DNA of 28,097 nt from Chara braunii (taxonomy: Eukaryota; Streptophyta; Charophyceae; Charales; Characeae): contig BFEA01000754.1 of the NCBI GenBank assembly GCA_003427395.1, positions 597,705-625,801 on the forward strand, given 5' to 3'. The notes below the pieces were generated by a model. That model saw nothing but the letters and a program-made list of their open reading frames with translations. It was not told the origin of the DNA and ran no database searches. A program made the position numbers and the translations under genes. Numbering within the stretch: the first letter of the stretch is position 1; each line of letters starts with the position of its first letter. Positions 10,339 through 19,961 of the stretch are shown here, piece by piece.

Positions 10339-10746
10339 AGCAATGTCATTGTTAGAAACATGATAGAAGACAAAAGATGATTGTGAAACAAAAACGCAAT
10401 ACCATTTATGAGAACTGCTTAATAGTTAGAACTTTCTAATATATATAAGTTGGTGAAACTCCGACGAAACAGTTTGTCACCACTCCTCGTTGGTTCTTTT
10501 ATTATTTCTCTTTGCCAACTGTTCAGTTTGCAGTTCTGTCTGATGATACGTATATATATATATGTATATATCAAATGTGAAGAAAAAAAAAAAAAATTGA
10601 ACTAACTTTTTTTAATCATATAACAAAATTTGTATATTTTTTTCTCTATCTTTGTTTCTTTCAAGAGTGATGAATGTCTCAGGAGCACATACATTGTCAA
10701 ATTGTTAAGTGTCAATAAGTCATTTGTTCCAGTCGACAATTTTCAG

Positions 10747-10817
10747 GGTCGGTTGGTGCCTAAATTTATGTTTTGCACCGGATAGCTAAGTCGTAAAATT
10801 ATATGCAGCTACCGACC
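10747..10817. repeat. Palindromic unit 2 of the GGTCGGTAGGTGC family
   Basis: The left arm GGTCGGTTGGTGCC (10747-10760) faces the right arm GCAGCTACCGACC (10805-10817), with two mismatches. Its place inside the 487-bp unit is the same as that of unit 1. Confidence 0.8.
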
Positions 10818-11023
10818 TCATGCGCAAACATTGTTAGACACGTGATAATACACTGAGGACGATTATAAATTAAAGCGTAATATCGTTTTAGAGAAGTGTT
10901 TAATCCCGACGACGTTTATGTATATATATAAGTCGGTGAAAGTGATACATAAATTTTTTTTTCCCAACCCCTTGGTTTGTTGTTTGCTTCGTCCTCTCTA
11001 CCATCGGTTTCCGAAATTGTTGT

Positions 11024-11125
11024 ATTTAATAAAATATATATTTATATACACATTATATATTTATATATATATGTATATATATACATATATATATATTATA
11101 TATATAGATATATACATATATTACA
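11024..11125. repeat. (TA)n-rich tract
   Basis: Nearly 100 bases of alternating TA with occasional C or G (TATATATATACATATATATA-type). The Ile/Tyr-rich open frames across it are artefacts. Confidence 0.9.
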
Positions 11126-11290
11126 ATGTGTAAAATATGATGACTTAAAAAAAAACAAAAAGTGAAATTGAATTGGTACTATTTCTCTTATAAAATGGTA
11201 CCATCTGACACTTCTTGTGGTAGGTTGATGATTAAATTTAAGCCCTCAGGCGCATTCGGTCATAAAAGGTAATTATAACAAATTTTAAAG

Positions 11291-12026
11291 CAGGGGCAAG
11301 TGCCTAAATCTTTCTGCAAACAATAAAGTTTTCCCTTTGTTTCTGAACTCATCGATACATGCACAAACATCAAGGTATAACCTTCTCGAACATTCCCCTC
11401 ACGTGCATGTCAACAAAACATAGTCCGTGTTAAAATATTATAACATTATAAAACCGTCACCGAACGTACATGGAATGTATTCATTCCTTAAAATTCATAT
11501 TACACTTAATATTGTACAAAAAATGATGAGATCAATTTGTCGCAATTTTTGTAACTAAAATGTAAGAGGAAAGTCCTCAAATTCAGTTTTTGAACAGTTT
11601 AAAATTCAATGTTTTCTCAAAACACAGAAAACAATATTATAGATTAAGTTTGAGATAACTAAACATAAACAACAAGATAAACCCCCAAATACAGAAAAAC
11701 AAAGTTTAAAACCATACCAAGTGAGCTTAAGAGCAATGTCACCCATAACGAAAGAGCAAGACTATTGTTGAACGTATTGGTGGTCAGAGCGAATGTGAAG
11801 AATGTTTACGTAGCAGCGACATAAAATTACCCATGCTTCCGAGAGAATAAGATTATCTACAAATGCAAAGTCCACAAAATCGAACCATACCAAAGTTATC
11901 TTTCAAGCATCCCCTGTCCAGTTCACTTGTGTATCCATGTCATTGAAGTTCGCGGTGACAAGAACACGACTTTCAAGGATTAAGCAAAACTAAAAAAAGT
12001 TTAATAAAAAAAATGTGAACAACATG
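11291..12026. other. AT-rich stretch, no supported gene
   Basis: I see no clear repeat or gene. A minus-strand frame around 11750-11990 reads as a hydrophobic, vaguely protein-like stretch with one TGA stop inside. That is too weak to call, but it may be 3' coding remnant of the gene cluster to its right. Confidence 0.4.
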
Positions 12027-12227
12027 TTACTGACCATCTTCAACTACGTGAATTAAGGGACTATCCAAGTTATTAAAATAAATAACTTGTGTTGCACTGC
12101 AATATTCGGCATTCCTATCAATCAATATCACCAAAAAAACAAGCCTACCATAGAGAAATGAAATGAAATATGACAACTCTACTTTATGACAAATGTGAGA
12201 ATCATACGGATATACTGGCAAAAACAA
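12027..12227 (-). CDS. Possible coding exon, unknown
   Basis: This is a 66-residue open frame with hydrophobic and aromatic composition (FISFLYGRLVFLVILIDRN, then VIYFNNLDSP). The phrase LVILIDRN ... YFNNLDS is reminiscent of the segment between the catalytic His and Asp in C48 proteases, but no His-Trp or Asp-Cys-Gly motif is present. The frame ends just before GTCAGT, a reasonable splice donor. There is no ATG at its start. It may be a degraded exon or chance. Confidence 0.2.
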   Translation of the reverse strand: MFLPVYPYDSHICHKVELSYFISFLYGRLVFLVILIDRNAEYCSATQVIYFNNLDSPLIHVVEDGQ

Positions 12228-12581
12228 CCACTCAATATCAGATTTAAAATAAATAACATGTCATCATGTACTATCCACCACATAAAAAATAATTTTTGAC
12301 AAAGTATTTCTTTTTCGTACAAAATGTAAATGACGAGCAGACAGAGGTTGATTCGACTATGGGAAAGTCACTCAATACACCGCTGAATACAAATATCGCG
12401 ACTTGCGATGATAATCCGATCGAAAGAGTGCGTCTTAAGCATATTATGTACGCATGATCCTACCCGTCCTTTAAAAACACATCAATAGACAAAAGAAATA
12501 ACATAACAGAAGACGAGCGTAAAGATACATCTAATTAATGACGTTCAGGATGTGCATCTTCTTCCTTCATGCGTTCCCTCG

Positions 12582-13328
12582 TCACAACACAGTTGAACCA
12601 TTGTGGTGAAAAGTGAAATCCTCGTCGACGAACAAAATATCACGTATATCAACGTCTTGTTTGACTGACACTCCTGCTTGGAAAAGAAGAAGCACCTTGT
12701 CTGCCAAAGTTGTAGAGCGGTCGAGGTTGAAGATGTTGAAATTTACAACTGTGTCTCGTGCGTGGATCGATTTAATGATATGATTCTTGATGGCAGTCAA
12801 CTTAGAGATTTTGTCTGTTATACATCCTCCCGGACGAGTCTGCAGTACATCGTTGCGTATGACCATCTCTGCAAATGCAAGTTGTTGCAATGATACTCCT
12901 ACTCCATGTCCTTTCCTCGCGTGTTGGAACACCCTTGTGAGCGCTTGCTGGAACGCCGGATCTCCCCACGACTCTCTCCCACTAAATCTCCATGTCATAT
13001 TTTTTGACATTTTGTCTCTCATTTTTCTTCTCACATCATCTTGTTTATCTGTTTGATTGGCTCTCACAAGAGGGTATCCCTTCTCCGCCCAAAATTCATG
13101 TTTCAGGTTCCATGTGATCTCACCGCTGATTGTTGTCATTACTCTGTTGCATTCGACAAAGATTTGTCGCACTCCACATTCTTCTATATACAATGTCATC
13201 CCTTCCACTGCCCAATCACCGAGTTTATTGGTTGTCGATACAACAGACTGAAGAAATTGTTCCTCCTTCAGGTAAAAAGTACAATCACCTACAGACATAT
13301 ACGAGTACGCCTTCGCGACAGAACTCAA
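12582..13328 (-). CDS. Hypothetical protein, 248 residues, transposon-associated
   Basis: This is the longest intact frame at this end of the cluster. The residue mix is normal for a folded soluble protein, with many Trp, Asp and charged residues and no low complexity. Examples are TWRFSGRESWGDPAFQQA and DIRDILFVDEDF. The frame opens at a TTG (13326-13328), directly after an in-frame TGA; the first ATG is about ten codons further in. The true start may therefore lie in an upstream exon, or the frame may be broken there. No signal peptide or membrane segment is visible. It is the last gene of the co-directional minus-strand set, closest to the left palindromic array. I do not recognise a family. 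An element-encoded accessory protein is the contextual guess. Confidence 0.5.
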   Translation of the reverse strand: MSSVAKAYSYMSVGDCTFYLKEEQFLQSVVSTTNKLGDWAVEGMTLYIEECGVRQIFVECNRVMTTISGEITWNLKHEFWAEKGYPLVRANQTDKQDDVRRKMRDKMSKNMTWRFSGRESWGDPAFQQALTRVFQHARKGHGVGVSLQQLAFAEMVIRNDVLQTRPGGCITDKISKLTAIKNHIIKSIHARDTVVNFNIFNLDRSTTLADKVLLLFQAGVSVKQDVDIRDILFVDEDFTFHHNGSTVL

Positions 13329-13804
13329 AATTCAGTCTTTATTTTTCTTTGTCATTTGTAATCCTTGTCCCATCGTGGTGGTGCAAATTGTATCCATCTC
13401 TCTTTCCGGCATCTCTGGTTTGCTTGTTTTGCACTTCTGACGATCTTTATTGAAAACACACATATTTCATAATGAACCAACAAGATACCGACACCGAATG
13501 AAAGGTCAATATATTACTCGTTGTGATAATTATTTTGAAAAATAACTTCATTAATAAAAAAAACACAAACTTGCAATCGTACTTTACGCATTCCCTCTGT
13601 CACAACACACCTTTATACCACCGTACTTAACTTGAAAACAAACTTGTACACATTGCTGACGAGAGAGTGTCAAATTGTTTTTTTCCTTAAGTGTATGTTG
13701 AACTTTTTTCTTCACTCTTACGTAGTTTCTTTTTTATCGTTTACATCATTTTAATGATGCATACTATGAAACACACTTGCTCATTGATAAACAATAACTT
13801 GTTT

Positions 13805-14638
13805 TTATAAAAATGTATATATACCTTTCTTTGATGAACGAAACTGCTCCGTATGTTCATCATCGTCTTCATGATCCCCCTGTAAAATATCCTCATCTTT
13901 TTCAAGATCTTCGGCCTCTTCCTCGTCCTCTTCTTCGTCCTCTTCTCCGTCCTCTTCTTCACCCTCTTCGTCGTCCTCTTCTGCAAATGATTGGGACTCC
14001 TCGTTCGGGTCTGATCTGTCTTTCAAACTTTTTGAACTTGCTACTTGCTGACCCTTTGTTTCCAAGTCACAAAACTGGTTTTTCCCTTCAAATGAGTCAT
14101 GCCTTGACTTGCTTTTCGTACGATCTCTCTCTCCATGACTTTGTCTCCTTTCCTCAAAACAAGTCTCTACTTCTGATTTTTCTACTGGAATCTCTTTGTT
14201 CATTTTTACATGTTGTTTTTCCTTCTCTTTCTTTTTTCTGTCCAATTGTTCATGTCTATATACAGGGAACACTTCCGAGCGTCGAATATCCATTGTCTCT
14301 ATATCAACAAACATACGTTTCTTTTTNGNCTTTCTCGGTGCATTTNGCACTNTCCCCGCAAATTTTTTTCGACCAACATTTCTTATGGGTGTTGATATGN
14401 AGGGAGTCCCACGTGACNTTTCTCTCATCTTTGGTGTTGATGTCTTTCTCAACAACGTGTGATATATAGTCTTCCTTTGTTTCATATGGTTAGAGCCTTT
14501 TGCTTCATACCGCATATCATCTTCGCTGCTTCCCCTTTCAATGTCGGTTTTCTTTCCTTGTCTGATATGTGTTTGTTTTTCTTCACGATGCTCCCGCCTT
14601 CTCCTGCAAACATCATCGTATTTTTGTTTCGTAGCCAT
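13805..14638 (-). CDS. Highly charged low-complexity protein with acidic C-terminal tract
   Basis: The 277-residue frame begins at an ATG (MATKQKYDDV). The N-terminal half is strongly basic (Lys/Arg/Glu-rich, with KKKRMF- and RKKKEKEKQ-type clusters that could act as nuclear localisation signals). The last third has a near-uninterrupted Asp/Glu run around residues 220-255. Six Ns leave a few residues unknown. An alternative upstream exon is possible: TTTATGCTCAATTTGCAG|GG on the minus strand is a good acceptor, and the frame after it (to about 14640) reads plausibly. The protein could be a DNA- or chromatin-binding accessory factor comparable in role to TnpA of plant En/Spm, but that is inference from context only. 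Low complexity makes any homology claim unsafe. Confidence 0.5.
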   Translation of the reverse strand: MATKQKYDDVCRRRREHREEKQTHIRQGKKTDIERGSSEDDMRYEAKGSNHMKQRKTIYHTLLRKTSTPKMREXSRGTPXISTPIRNVGRKKFAGXVXNAPRKXKKKRMFVDIETMDIRRSEVFPVYRHEQLDRKKKEKEKQHVKMNKEIPVEKSEVETCFEERRQSHGERDRTKSKSRHDSFEGKNQFCDLETKGQQVASSKSLKDRSDPNEESQSFAEEDDEEGEEEDGEEDEEEDEEEAEDLEKDEDILQGDHEDDDEHTEQFRSSKKGIYTFL

Positions 14639-14749
14639 TTTTTGGAACTACGAATCACTCGTAACGTTGTGTATTCAAGATCAATCTTCCCTGCAAATTG
14701 AGCATAAAAATAATAAAGTGAGAATCTCCATGTATTGAGTTTCAACAAC

Positions 14750-15224
14750 TTAATTATTACTTTATATTCCTACACATACACCAAAAATATATCATTTTCA
14801 AGGAACATGATATAGTCTCTTACCCAGCGACCAAGACATGCTAAAAAGTCGACCCAAGACGTGTTTATAAAAGATTCTACAAAACTAAACAGTAGATCAC
14901 TTATTCTCAACTTTTGACTCAGACAATGACATTGTCGATAACAACTTCAAAAATGAAAATGTTTGAGAACAACACAAGTTTAGTTATGCAGACAGTGAGN
15001 TCAACATACTTATTATACTATTTTCATTCAATTAACAAAATTATTAAAGGAGAAGACAGTTACAATCTTCGATGTCATTATGCGGCGCAAAAATCCAAAT
15101 TGGTACAATGTCAATCATCGACATTTCAATTAGCACCTCAATAATTGTTTGTATCACCCGCAATAGACACCCTTTCATTGTCATCGCAAGTCCTGCATTG
15201 GCGAACACCCACCTTTAATGTACG

Positions 15225-15227
<3 letters not shown>
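14750..15227. other. AT-rich intergenic stretch, no gene seen
   Basis: Short frames only, with no repeat beyond single-nucleotide bias. The next structure to the right is a long microsatellite. Confidence 0.5.
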
Positions 15228-15290
<63 letters not shown>

Positions 15291-15388
15291 TCTCTGTGTA
15301 TATCTATCTATCTATCTATCCTATCTATCTATCTATCTATATCAATCTATCTATCTATCCATCTATCTATCCATCTCGATCTCGATCT
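15228..15388. repeat. Compound (TC)n-(TATC)n microsatellite
   Basis: About 34 TC units (15228-15295, one CCC interruption) are followed by roughly 20 imperfect CTAT units and a short CGATCT run. Ser/Leu- and Ile/Tyr-rich frames here are artefacts. Confidence 0.95.
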
Positions 15389-15443
15389 GCGCAACAACAT
15401 CCTGTTGTTTATCCTCTTGTTGTCTATCCTTATGGAGAAATAC

Positions 15444-15449
15444 TTTAAT
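15444..15449 (-). promoter_or_regulatory. Possible poly(A) signal of the Ulp1-like gene
   Basis: On the minus strand this reads ATTAAA, about 70 bases after the TAA that ends the protease frame. It is a common variant signal, but a six-base match in AT-rich DNA is weak. Confidence 0.3.
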
Positions 15450-15517
15450 CTTCATCATTTCACTCAAATGAGAATTCAATCTCATGAGTGATCGTATCGA
15501 TGAACAAAAATATACCC

Positions 15518-16933
15518 TTAAGGATTGTCAGTGTCCTCCTTCAATTCCCCTTCAAATAATATCTTCATTACATCTCCTATCTTCACGTCACCGAGTTTCT
15601 TCTCCTTTGCGATATGTCTTGCTATACATTCCATGAATTCGGCACGTTTTTCAGAGATAACATGAGAATCAACTTTCATTCTGTTTATGACACTCTCAAC
15701 TAGTTCTCCATAAATATGATCGTCAGACGTCAACTTAGCAAAGTGTCTGATGATCTTTTGTCCATAAACACATGTATGTGGGCCGCAATCGTCCTCGTTG
15801 TCTTGCTGTGCACACTTCACACGGATCATGTCTTTGCCAAACGATTTTCTGCACGCAGCCCACGATGTTGTTTCTTCAGAGTGTGTAGGAAGTCGTCCCT
15901 CTGCATTATAAACCAGAAATTCATCGCGGATCCAACAGCGCAATGCACTCCAATTCGGCTCAGAGATGTTTCGCAACGAGTTGAAATACATCATAGTCGG
16001 TCTCTTCTTACCGTTTTAAATGGTTCCTTTAACAAAATCACCTACATTAATCATCATTAACAATGTCCAATGTTTCTCGTTCCAAACAGGAACGAGCTCG
16101 TTCCAAACAGGAACGAGAATTATTTTGCTGTCCCAAATCTTCGGCGAGTACAAAAAAAACAGATTTTTTTGTCGGCCCTGAGCCAATCTTTGTCTGCAGT
16201 CTGTCATTGTTTTGTCAACTGTCTGTTTTCCTTCTATGTGTGTGTACCACATCTCCGAGCATACAAAAACAGCGCTCTGTCCAACCGACTATGCAACATC
16301 TACGACAATTGACTGTAAAATACAATCAATCATAGTGTCGTGCAACCACTTGCCATTTCTCGGACGCGCGATGTGAAATTCTTGCAGACTCAGACTTTCA
16401 CCAATTGAAGTAACGAAGCTGCAAGGAAGCAAATATGATATATTCATTTCTCTAATAAATTCATATTTTTTCCTCGTCTCTGATGCGCACCCCCACAATC
16501 CTCCTATGCGATCCCAACGATGTCCTGCGTGTGGACACATATCATATGCATCCGCATACCACGCATCTTGCAAGAGCGCAACTTTTCCTTCTTGCAAACT
16601 TTTCAGCGTTATCGGTTCATGTTTCTGTCCATCGTTTCCAAGGTATTGAAAATCGTTCGTCGGATCTGATATATCAATTTCATTTTGCTTTGTGAGGTCG
16701 ATCTCAATACGTTGTCCAGGACTCAGTTGTGTCTCCTGGTCCTCTGATATAGTTGTCGTTTTCTTCTGCATCGACTCGGAATGAGTTTTTGTAACGTCTT
16801 CTGTAACACCTTCAGCAGAACTTGATGGGATTCGTCGAGGGATTTTAAATGACATCATCACTGTACTTCTCGCAGGTGTCGTCCTTTTGCCACTCCTTAT
16901 TGCGTCCGACATGGCGTCTGACCACAAGTTCAT
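15518..16933 (-). pseudogene. Ulp1/SENP-like C48 cysteine protease, two in-frame stops
   Basis: One reading frame runs 1,416 bases without any indel, interrupted by TAG at 16289-16291 and TAA at 16016-16018. Family marks of Ulp1-type SUMO proteases appear in the right order: WLHDTMIDCIL (before the first stop), VPVWNE, HWTLLM (catalytic His, codon 16070-16072), YFNSL, and QQDNEDDCGPHTC (catalytic Cys, codon 15785-15787). At 15980-15982 the usual Asp of the YxDSL motif is Asn, a one-base change from GAC. N-terminal to the protease lies a Ser/Thr-rich region and a CPHAGHRWDRIGGLWGC segment with Cys and His residues. The ATG at 16931-16933 and another at 16907-16909 (GCCATGTCGG) are both possible starts. 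Ulp1-like proteases are carried by Plavaka/KDZ and other DNA transposons, where their exact role is unsettled. With the nearby transposase on the same strand, it is best read as the element's protease. Under the standard code it is broken. Confidence 0.85.
16076..16117. repeat. Tandem 21-bp palindromes inside the protease gene
   Basis: CTCGTTCCAAACAGGAACGAG occurs twice head to tail (16076-16096 and 16097-16117; the unit is 21 bases, CTCGTTCC-AAACA-GGAACGAG). Each unit is an 8-bp perfect inverted repeat around 5 bases. In the protein it duplicates seven codons (LVPVWNE) directly before the catalytic His-Trp. Confidence 0.95.
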
Positions 16934-17333
16934 GAGAGGAAAAAAATATGTGAAGAAAGCAATTGGATTGCAATAGGTCAGGTTTTTTTTATCGGTAAAG
17001 ACATAGAGAGAGAGAAACAGACAGACATACAGACAATCAGAGAAAGAGAGAGTATTTCATAAAAATGCAGCGATTCAAGGAATAATAAAATGATTGAACA
17101 ATATATACGTGGAATGCATTATGGCTGCTTTGATGCACCACTCCAATGTGAGGGTGGACACACTCATTTTATTGTAGTTAATACTTGCATGCTAACTTTG
17201 AGCAATGCAGTATGTCACTAAACCGACGAAAAATGAACTTCATGCTATTTGAATGTTTTTTTTTTTACAAAAAAATAAAACAAGATAAAAATCTTAACAC
17301 ATCATTGTGTACATGAACACCACCACCTCCATT
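16934..17333. other. Purine-rich and AT-rich spacer, no gene
   Basis: It contains short GA and CAGACAGACATACAGACA-type microsatellite text (17001-17055), an interrupted T/A homopolymer region near 17260, and nothing recognisable as coding. Confidence 0.5.
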
Positions 17334-17510
17334 TTAACAAGTCTGTTGCGCTCCATTCCGTTCTACATATCCGAAACACCGATGATAGTGAAAAATTTTC
17401 CAGTCACGTGTCTGCTTAATAACTGTTATGTACCATGAATTTGCAGGCTCATAGTATTTTAACGTAGATTCCATCAACTTTGTCGGGTACTTTGTGCACC
17501 TTTGATGAAC
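17334..17510 (-). CDS. Possible exon with Cys/His-rich composition
   Basis: On the minus strand, TTTTATTTATAG at 17530-17519 is a plausible splice acceptor. The frame after it reads about 60 residues with a protein-like mix and several Cys/His (CVVHQRC, HYHRCFGYVE). The frame stops at a TAA beyond which it again stays open for some 25 codons. It precedes the protease gene on the same strand and could be a 5' exon of it or of a separate gene. I do not recognise it. Confidence 0.3.
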   Translation of the reverse strand, partial: VHQRCTKYPTKLMESTLKYYEPANSWYITVIKQTRDWKIFHYHRCFGYVERNGAQQTC

Positions 17511-17555
17511 GACACACAAGTTCTATAAATAAAAACATGTAACAATCACTTTTTT

Positions 17556-17802
17556 GTTTGATGGTTATCTATGAAAACTTCTGCAATGGTCGGTAGGTGC
17601 ATACTTATTTTTACACAATCAAGGTGTTAAGCATCTAAATCATATGCACCTACCGACCCTTGTTATCGTTCATAATGAAAATTATGTTTGATGGTTATGT
17701 AAAACTTATGCAATGGTTATTTGGTGCATACTAATTTATACACAATAAATGTGTTAAGCCTCAAAATCATATGTGAACCTACCGACCCTTCTTGTCGTTC
17801 AT
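17556..17802. repeat. Middle tandem ~130-bp repeat with palindromes
   Basis: GTTTGATGGTTAT begins both copies (17556 and 17686), and CGTTCAT ends both (17673 and 17802). The copies align throughout. Copy 1 contains a perfect 16-bp inverted repeat, GGTCGGTAGGTGCATA (17588-17603) against TATGCACCTACCGACC (17643-17658). In copy 2 the left arm has decayed to GGTTATTTGGTGCATA while the right arm is kept. Confidence 0.9.
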
Positions 17803-17921
17803 CAATGTAAACATAAAAACTCGAAATGTAAACTANAAATGTTCNAGTACAAACAAAAATATTTAATTTATTGTTTNCTTCCACATTCACAGTAGATAGG
17901 AAGGGTTGATAGGAGCAGATA

Positions 17922-17993
17922 AGGTCANTAGGTGTANACAACTTTNTGTCGTAACACATTGATTGTGTTGAAATTAGTATTCACCTACCGACC
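17922..17993. repeat. Further palindromic unit of the same family
   Basis: GGTCANTAGGTGTANAC (17922-17938) faces TATTCACCTACCGACC (17978-17993). Several Ns lie inside and next to it, which may reflect poor base calling around the hairpin. Confidence 0.75.
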
Positions 17994-18759
17994 ATANNGN
18001 GTATTTTATAAAAAATAATTATTATATATATTTTTGCATTGTTACATGCTCGTATGTATGTTCATAATTATATCTTCGTGAGATTGAAACAAATAAAGAA
18101 AAAAGTAAAAACACAAGCTTGAATATAAATAATTTGTTCTCCTAAAAATAATTATCAATAGAGGTTCGATGCGTTCATGACACTTAAAGGCTCAACACAT
18201 TTTAAGGCATTGAAGACAGTGAACACCCTGAGCTCCGATAATTGTAGACGTCATGAAAAAAATCACGAACGGACACTTCATTATATATCTTTATATGTGC
18301 GTCTATGTGAGATAGATAGAAAAAGAAACCGATAAATACAGTATGGAATGATTCGTTTGGCCACTCACCTCACGACGGGTGCACCTAATTATTAGTTTTC
18401 CTAGCAAGGAAGATGTAATATATGTCGGTTGCAATGAAAACAATGAGATTCAAAAATAGATGATGAAAATCACCACAAACTAATTATATATATATATATA
18501 GGCTGCCATAAAACCAATCCGAAGATGTCTCCCCCGGACGTCTCCAGAAGACAGTCGGGATGAAGTTGTCCGGGAGCATGGACAACAGCTTTCGGGCTAA
18601 AAACAAAAAGAAAAAAAAAATGGTGGGGGTCTGTACGACCCTAGACCGCCCAAAAAAAAATAAAATATTTCAGGTTATTCTGAGCAAATACGAATAAAAT
18701 TTCACGAAATGAGGGAGAGGGGTGAGGCTTAATGAAGGGTCCGCTGCTACACACGGTGA
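17994..18759. other. AT-rich spacer with a GC-richer patch, no gene
   Basis: A (TA)10-like run at 18482-18501 is followed by a GC-richer patch (18502-18660, with GTCC...GGAC self-complementarity near 18566-18583) that differs from its surroundings and could be a small insertion. No coding frame is supported. Confidence 0.45.
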
Positions 18760-19080
18760 CGAGGAGGATGAAGAAGAAGAAGAAGAGGAGGAGGGAGATA
18801 AAGAGAAGGAAGAGGAAGAAGAATAAGAAGAGTAAAAGGAATATAAGGAGGGGGCATAGACGATAGAGGATCCCAACAAGGAAAAAAAAAAAGAGCAAAA
18901 GGCGAAAGAAGATTGGGAGAAGGAGGAAAATGGGTTGAGGAAGAAGAGGAGGAGGAAAGGAAGGAGCCCCTCCGCAGTGGAGAAGGAGGAATGGGGTCAA
19001 TCCTTCTAATGTACGGCGAGGAGGAAGAAAAAGAAGAAGAATAGTAAGGGGGTACCTGCTGGTCGAGGAGGAGGAGGATT
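18760..19080. repeat. Polypurine-rich tract (GAA/GAG/GGA)
   Basis: About 320 bases are overwhelmingly A and G on the plus strand, purest between 18760 and 18850, with repeated GAAGAAGAAGAGGAGGA-type text. Such tracts can form triplex DNA. The Leu/Phe/Ser-rich minus-strand frames here are artefacts. Confidence 0.85.
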
Positions 19081-19299
19081 ATTTTTTTGTTTTCACCGCA
19101 GTCTTTGATGATTTTTATTATTTTTTAATTCAATTTGACTTTAAACTTGTCAAGATATACCTCACTTGTAAAAGAACCCACAATAGTTTTTTCGAAAACA
19201 TAATTAAAAAATTGTAGCCCTACAATAAAAAAAAACAAGGAAAAAAAAAAAAGTATAAAACACAAAATACACACTTGGAGATTAGATGCACTTATTGTG

Positions 19300-19417
19300 T
19301 CTTTGATGTTTTCGCTCAAATATACAAAGTTTTACATATTGTCGCAGTTCAAATATACAGCTCAAAAAAGGACCACAATACATACATGCACATATTATCT
19401 CTTTGATGTTTTCGCTC
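19300..19417. repeat. 18-bp direct repeat spaced exactly 100 bp
   Basis: TCTTTGATGTTTTCGCTC is at 19300-19317 and again at 19400-19417. Flanking text is partly alike (ATACA, ACATATT), pointing to an old local duplication downstream of the transposase gene. Confidence 0.8.
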
Positions 19418-19453
19418 TCTGAACCATGCAAGCGCTTACATAAGGATGAATAT

Positions 19454-19456
<3 letters not shown>

Positions 19457-19509
<53 letters not shown>
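19457..19509. repeat. (GA)n microsatellite
   Basis: About 26 uninterrupted GA units. A second short GA patch follows at 19561-19569. Confidence 0.95.
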
Positions 19510-19510
<1 letters not shown>

Positions 19511-19905
19511 AAAAAACAATCATCATATAGTCATCACAAAACCTCAGTTAGGTAATTGCAGAGAGAGAGTGAGGTAGACTGAGAGAGGGAGGAAAAAAAA
19601 CAATCGGACTACAGAAAGATTGAATATCACCGAAGTGCTTTAACTATTCACCCTTGTTGCGCCACAAACACATTTATCCTCTGTGTAAGCATGTATTTTC
19701 ATGACAAGGTCTTGTACATGCGAGGCAAACAAAAAATGGATAGAAGGAGACGAGATATTTAGATAAAGAGATGGACGAGAGAAAAAAATAGAACGAGAGT
19801 GGGGTGAAAAAACAAAGTAGGAATCTTCACTAGCTACTCTCTCTAAGTGTACCAAAAGAATACTAAGGACAATTTTCTACTAAAATATATGAAAACACTA
19901 CTCTG

Positions 19906-19911
19906 TTTATT
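19906..19911 (-). promoter_or_regulatory. Poly(A) signal of the transposase gene
   Basis: On the minus strand this is a canonical AATAAA, about 50 bases after the TAA at 19962-19964. Its place right after the last recognisable transposase residues (FYVNEY) supports that TAA as a genuine end of translation. Confidence 0.55.
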
Positions 19912-19961
19912 GCTTGTATAAAACAACTACAATCACTTTTGTAATAAAAAAACATTACACT

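Larger units (their letters stand above)
10150..11290. repeat. Left tandem array of ~487-bp units carrying the GGTCGGTAGGTGC palindrome
   Basis: Unit 1 (about 10150-10470) and unit 2 (about 10640-10955) align along their length: TATCTTTGTTC, GAGCA, TCAAATTGT, AAGTGT, the palindrome, then ATTGTTAGA, TATATATAAGT and GGTGAAA occur in the same order about 483-487 bases apart. A third, partial unit begins near 11207 with GACACTTCTTGTGGT, repeating the unit 1 text, but lacks the right palindrome arm. The units are diverged and contain no ORF. They lie beyond the 3' end of all minus-strand genes, as subterminal repeats of a large transposon would. Confidence 0.8.

Noticed and set aside
10150-11290. 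CRISPR-like array of repeats and spacers
   Set aside because: The repeats are inverted pairs within ~487-bp units in eukaryotic DNA. There are no regular 25-40 bp repeats with similar spacers and no cas genes.
13813-14469. 218-residue plus-strand open frame opposite the charged minus-strand ORF
   Set aside because: It is the antisense shadow of an Asp/Glu- and Lys/Arg-rich sequence (Pro/Leu repeats arise from GAGGA-type codons). The minus-strand frame has the ATG and fits the direction of its neighbours.
15228-15471. ORFs across TC and TATC repeats, and similar ones across GA tracts at 19.5, 23.8 and 26.5 kb
   Set aside because: They are dipeptide and tetrapeptide repeats created by microsatellites.
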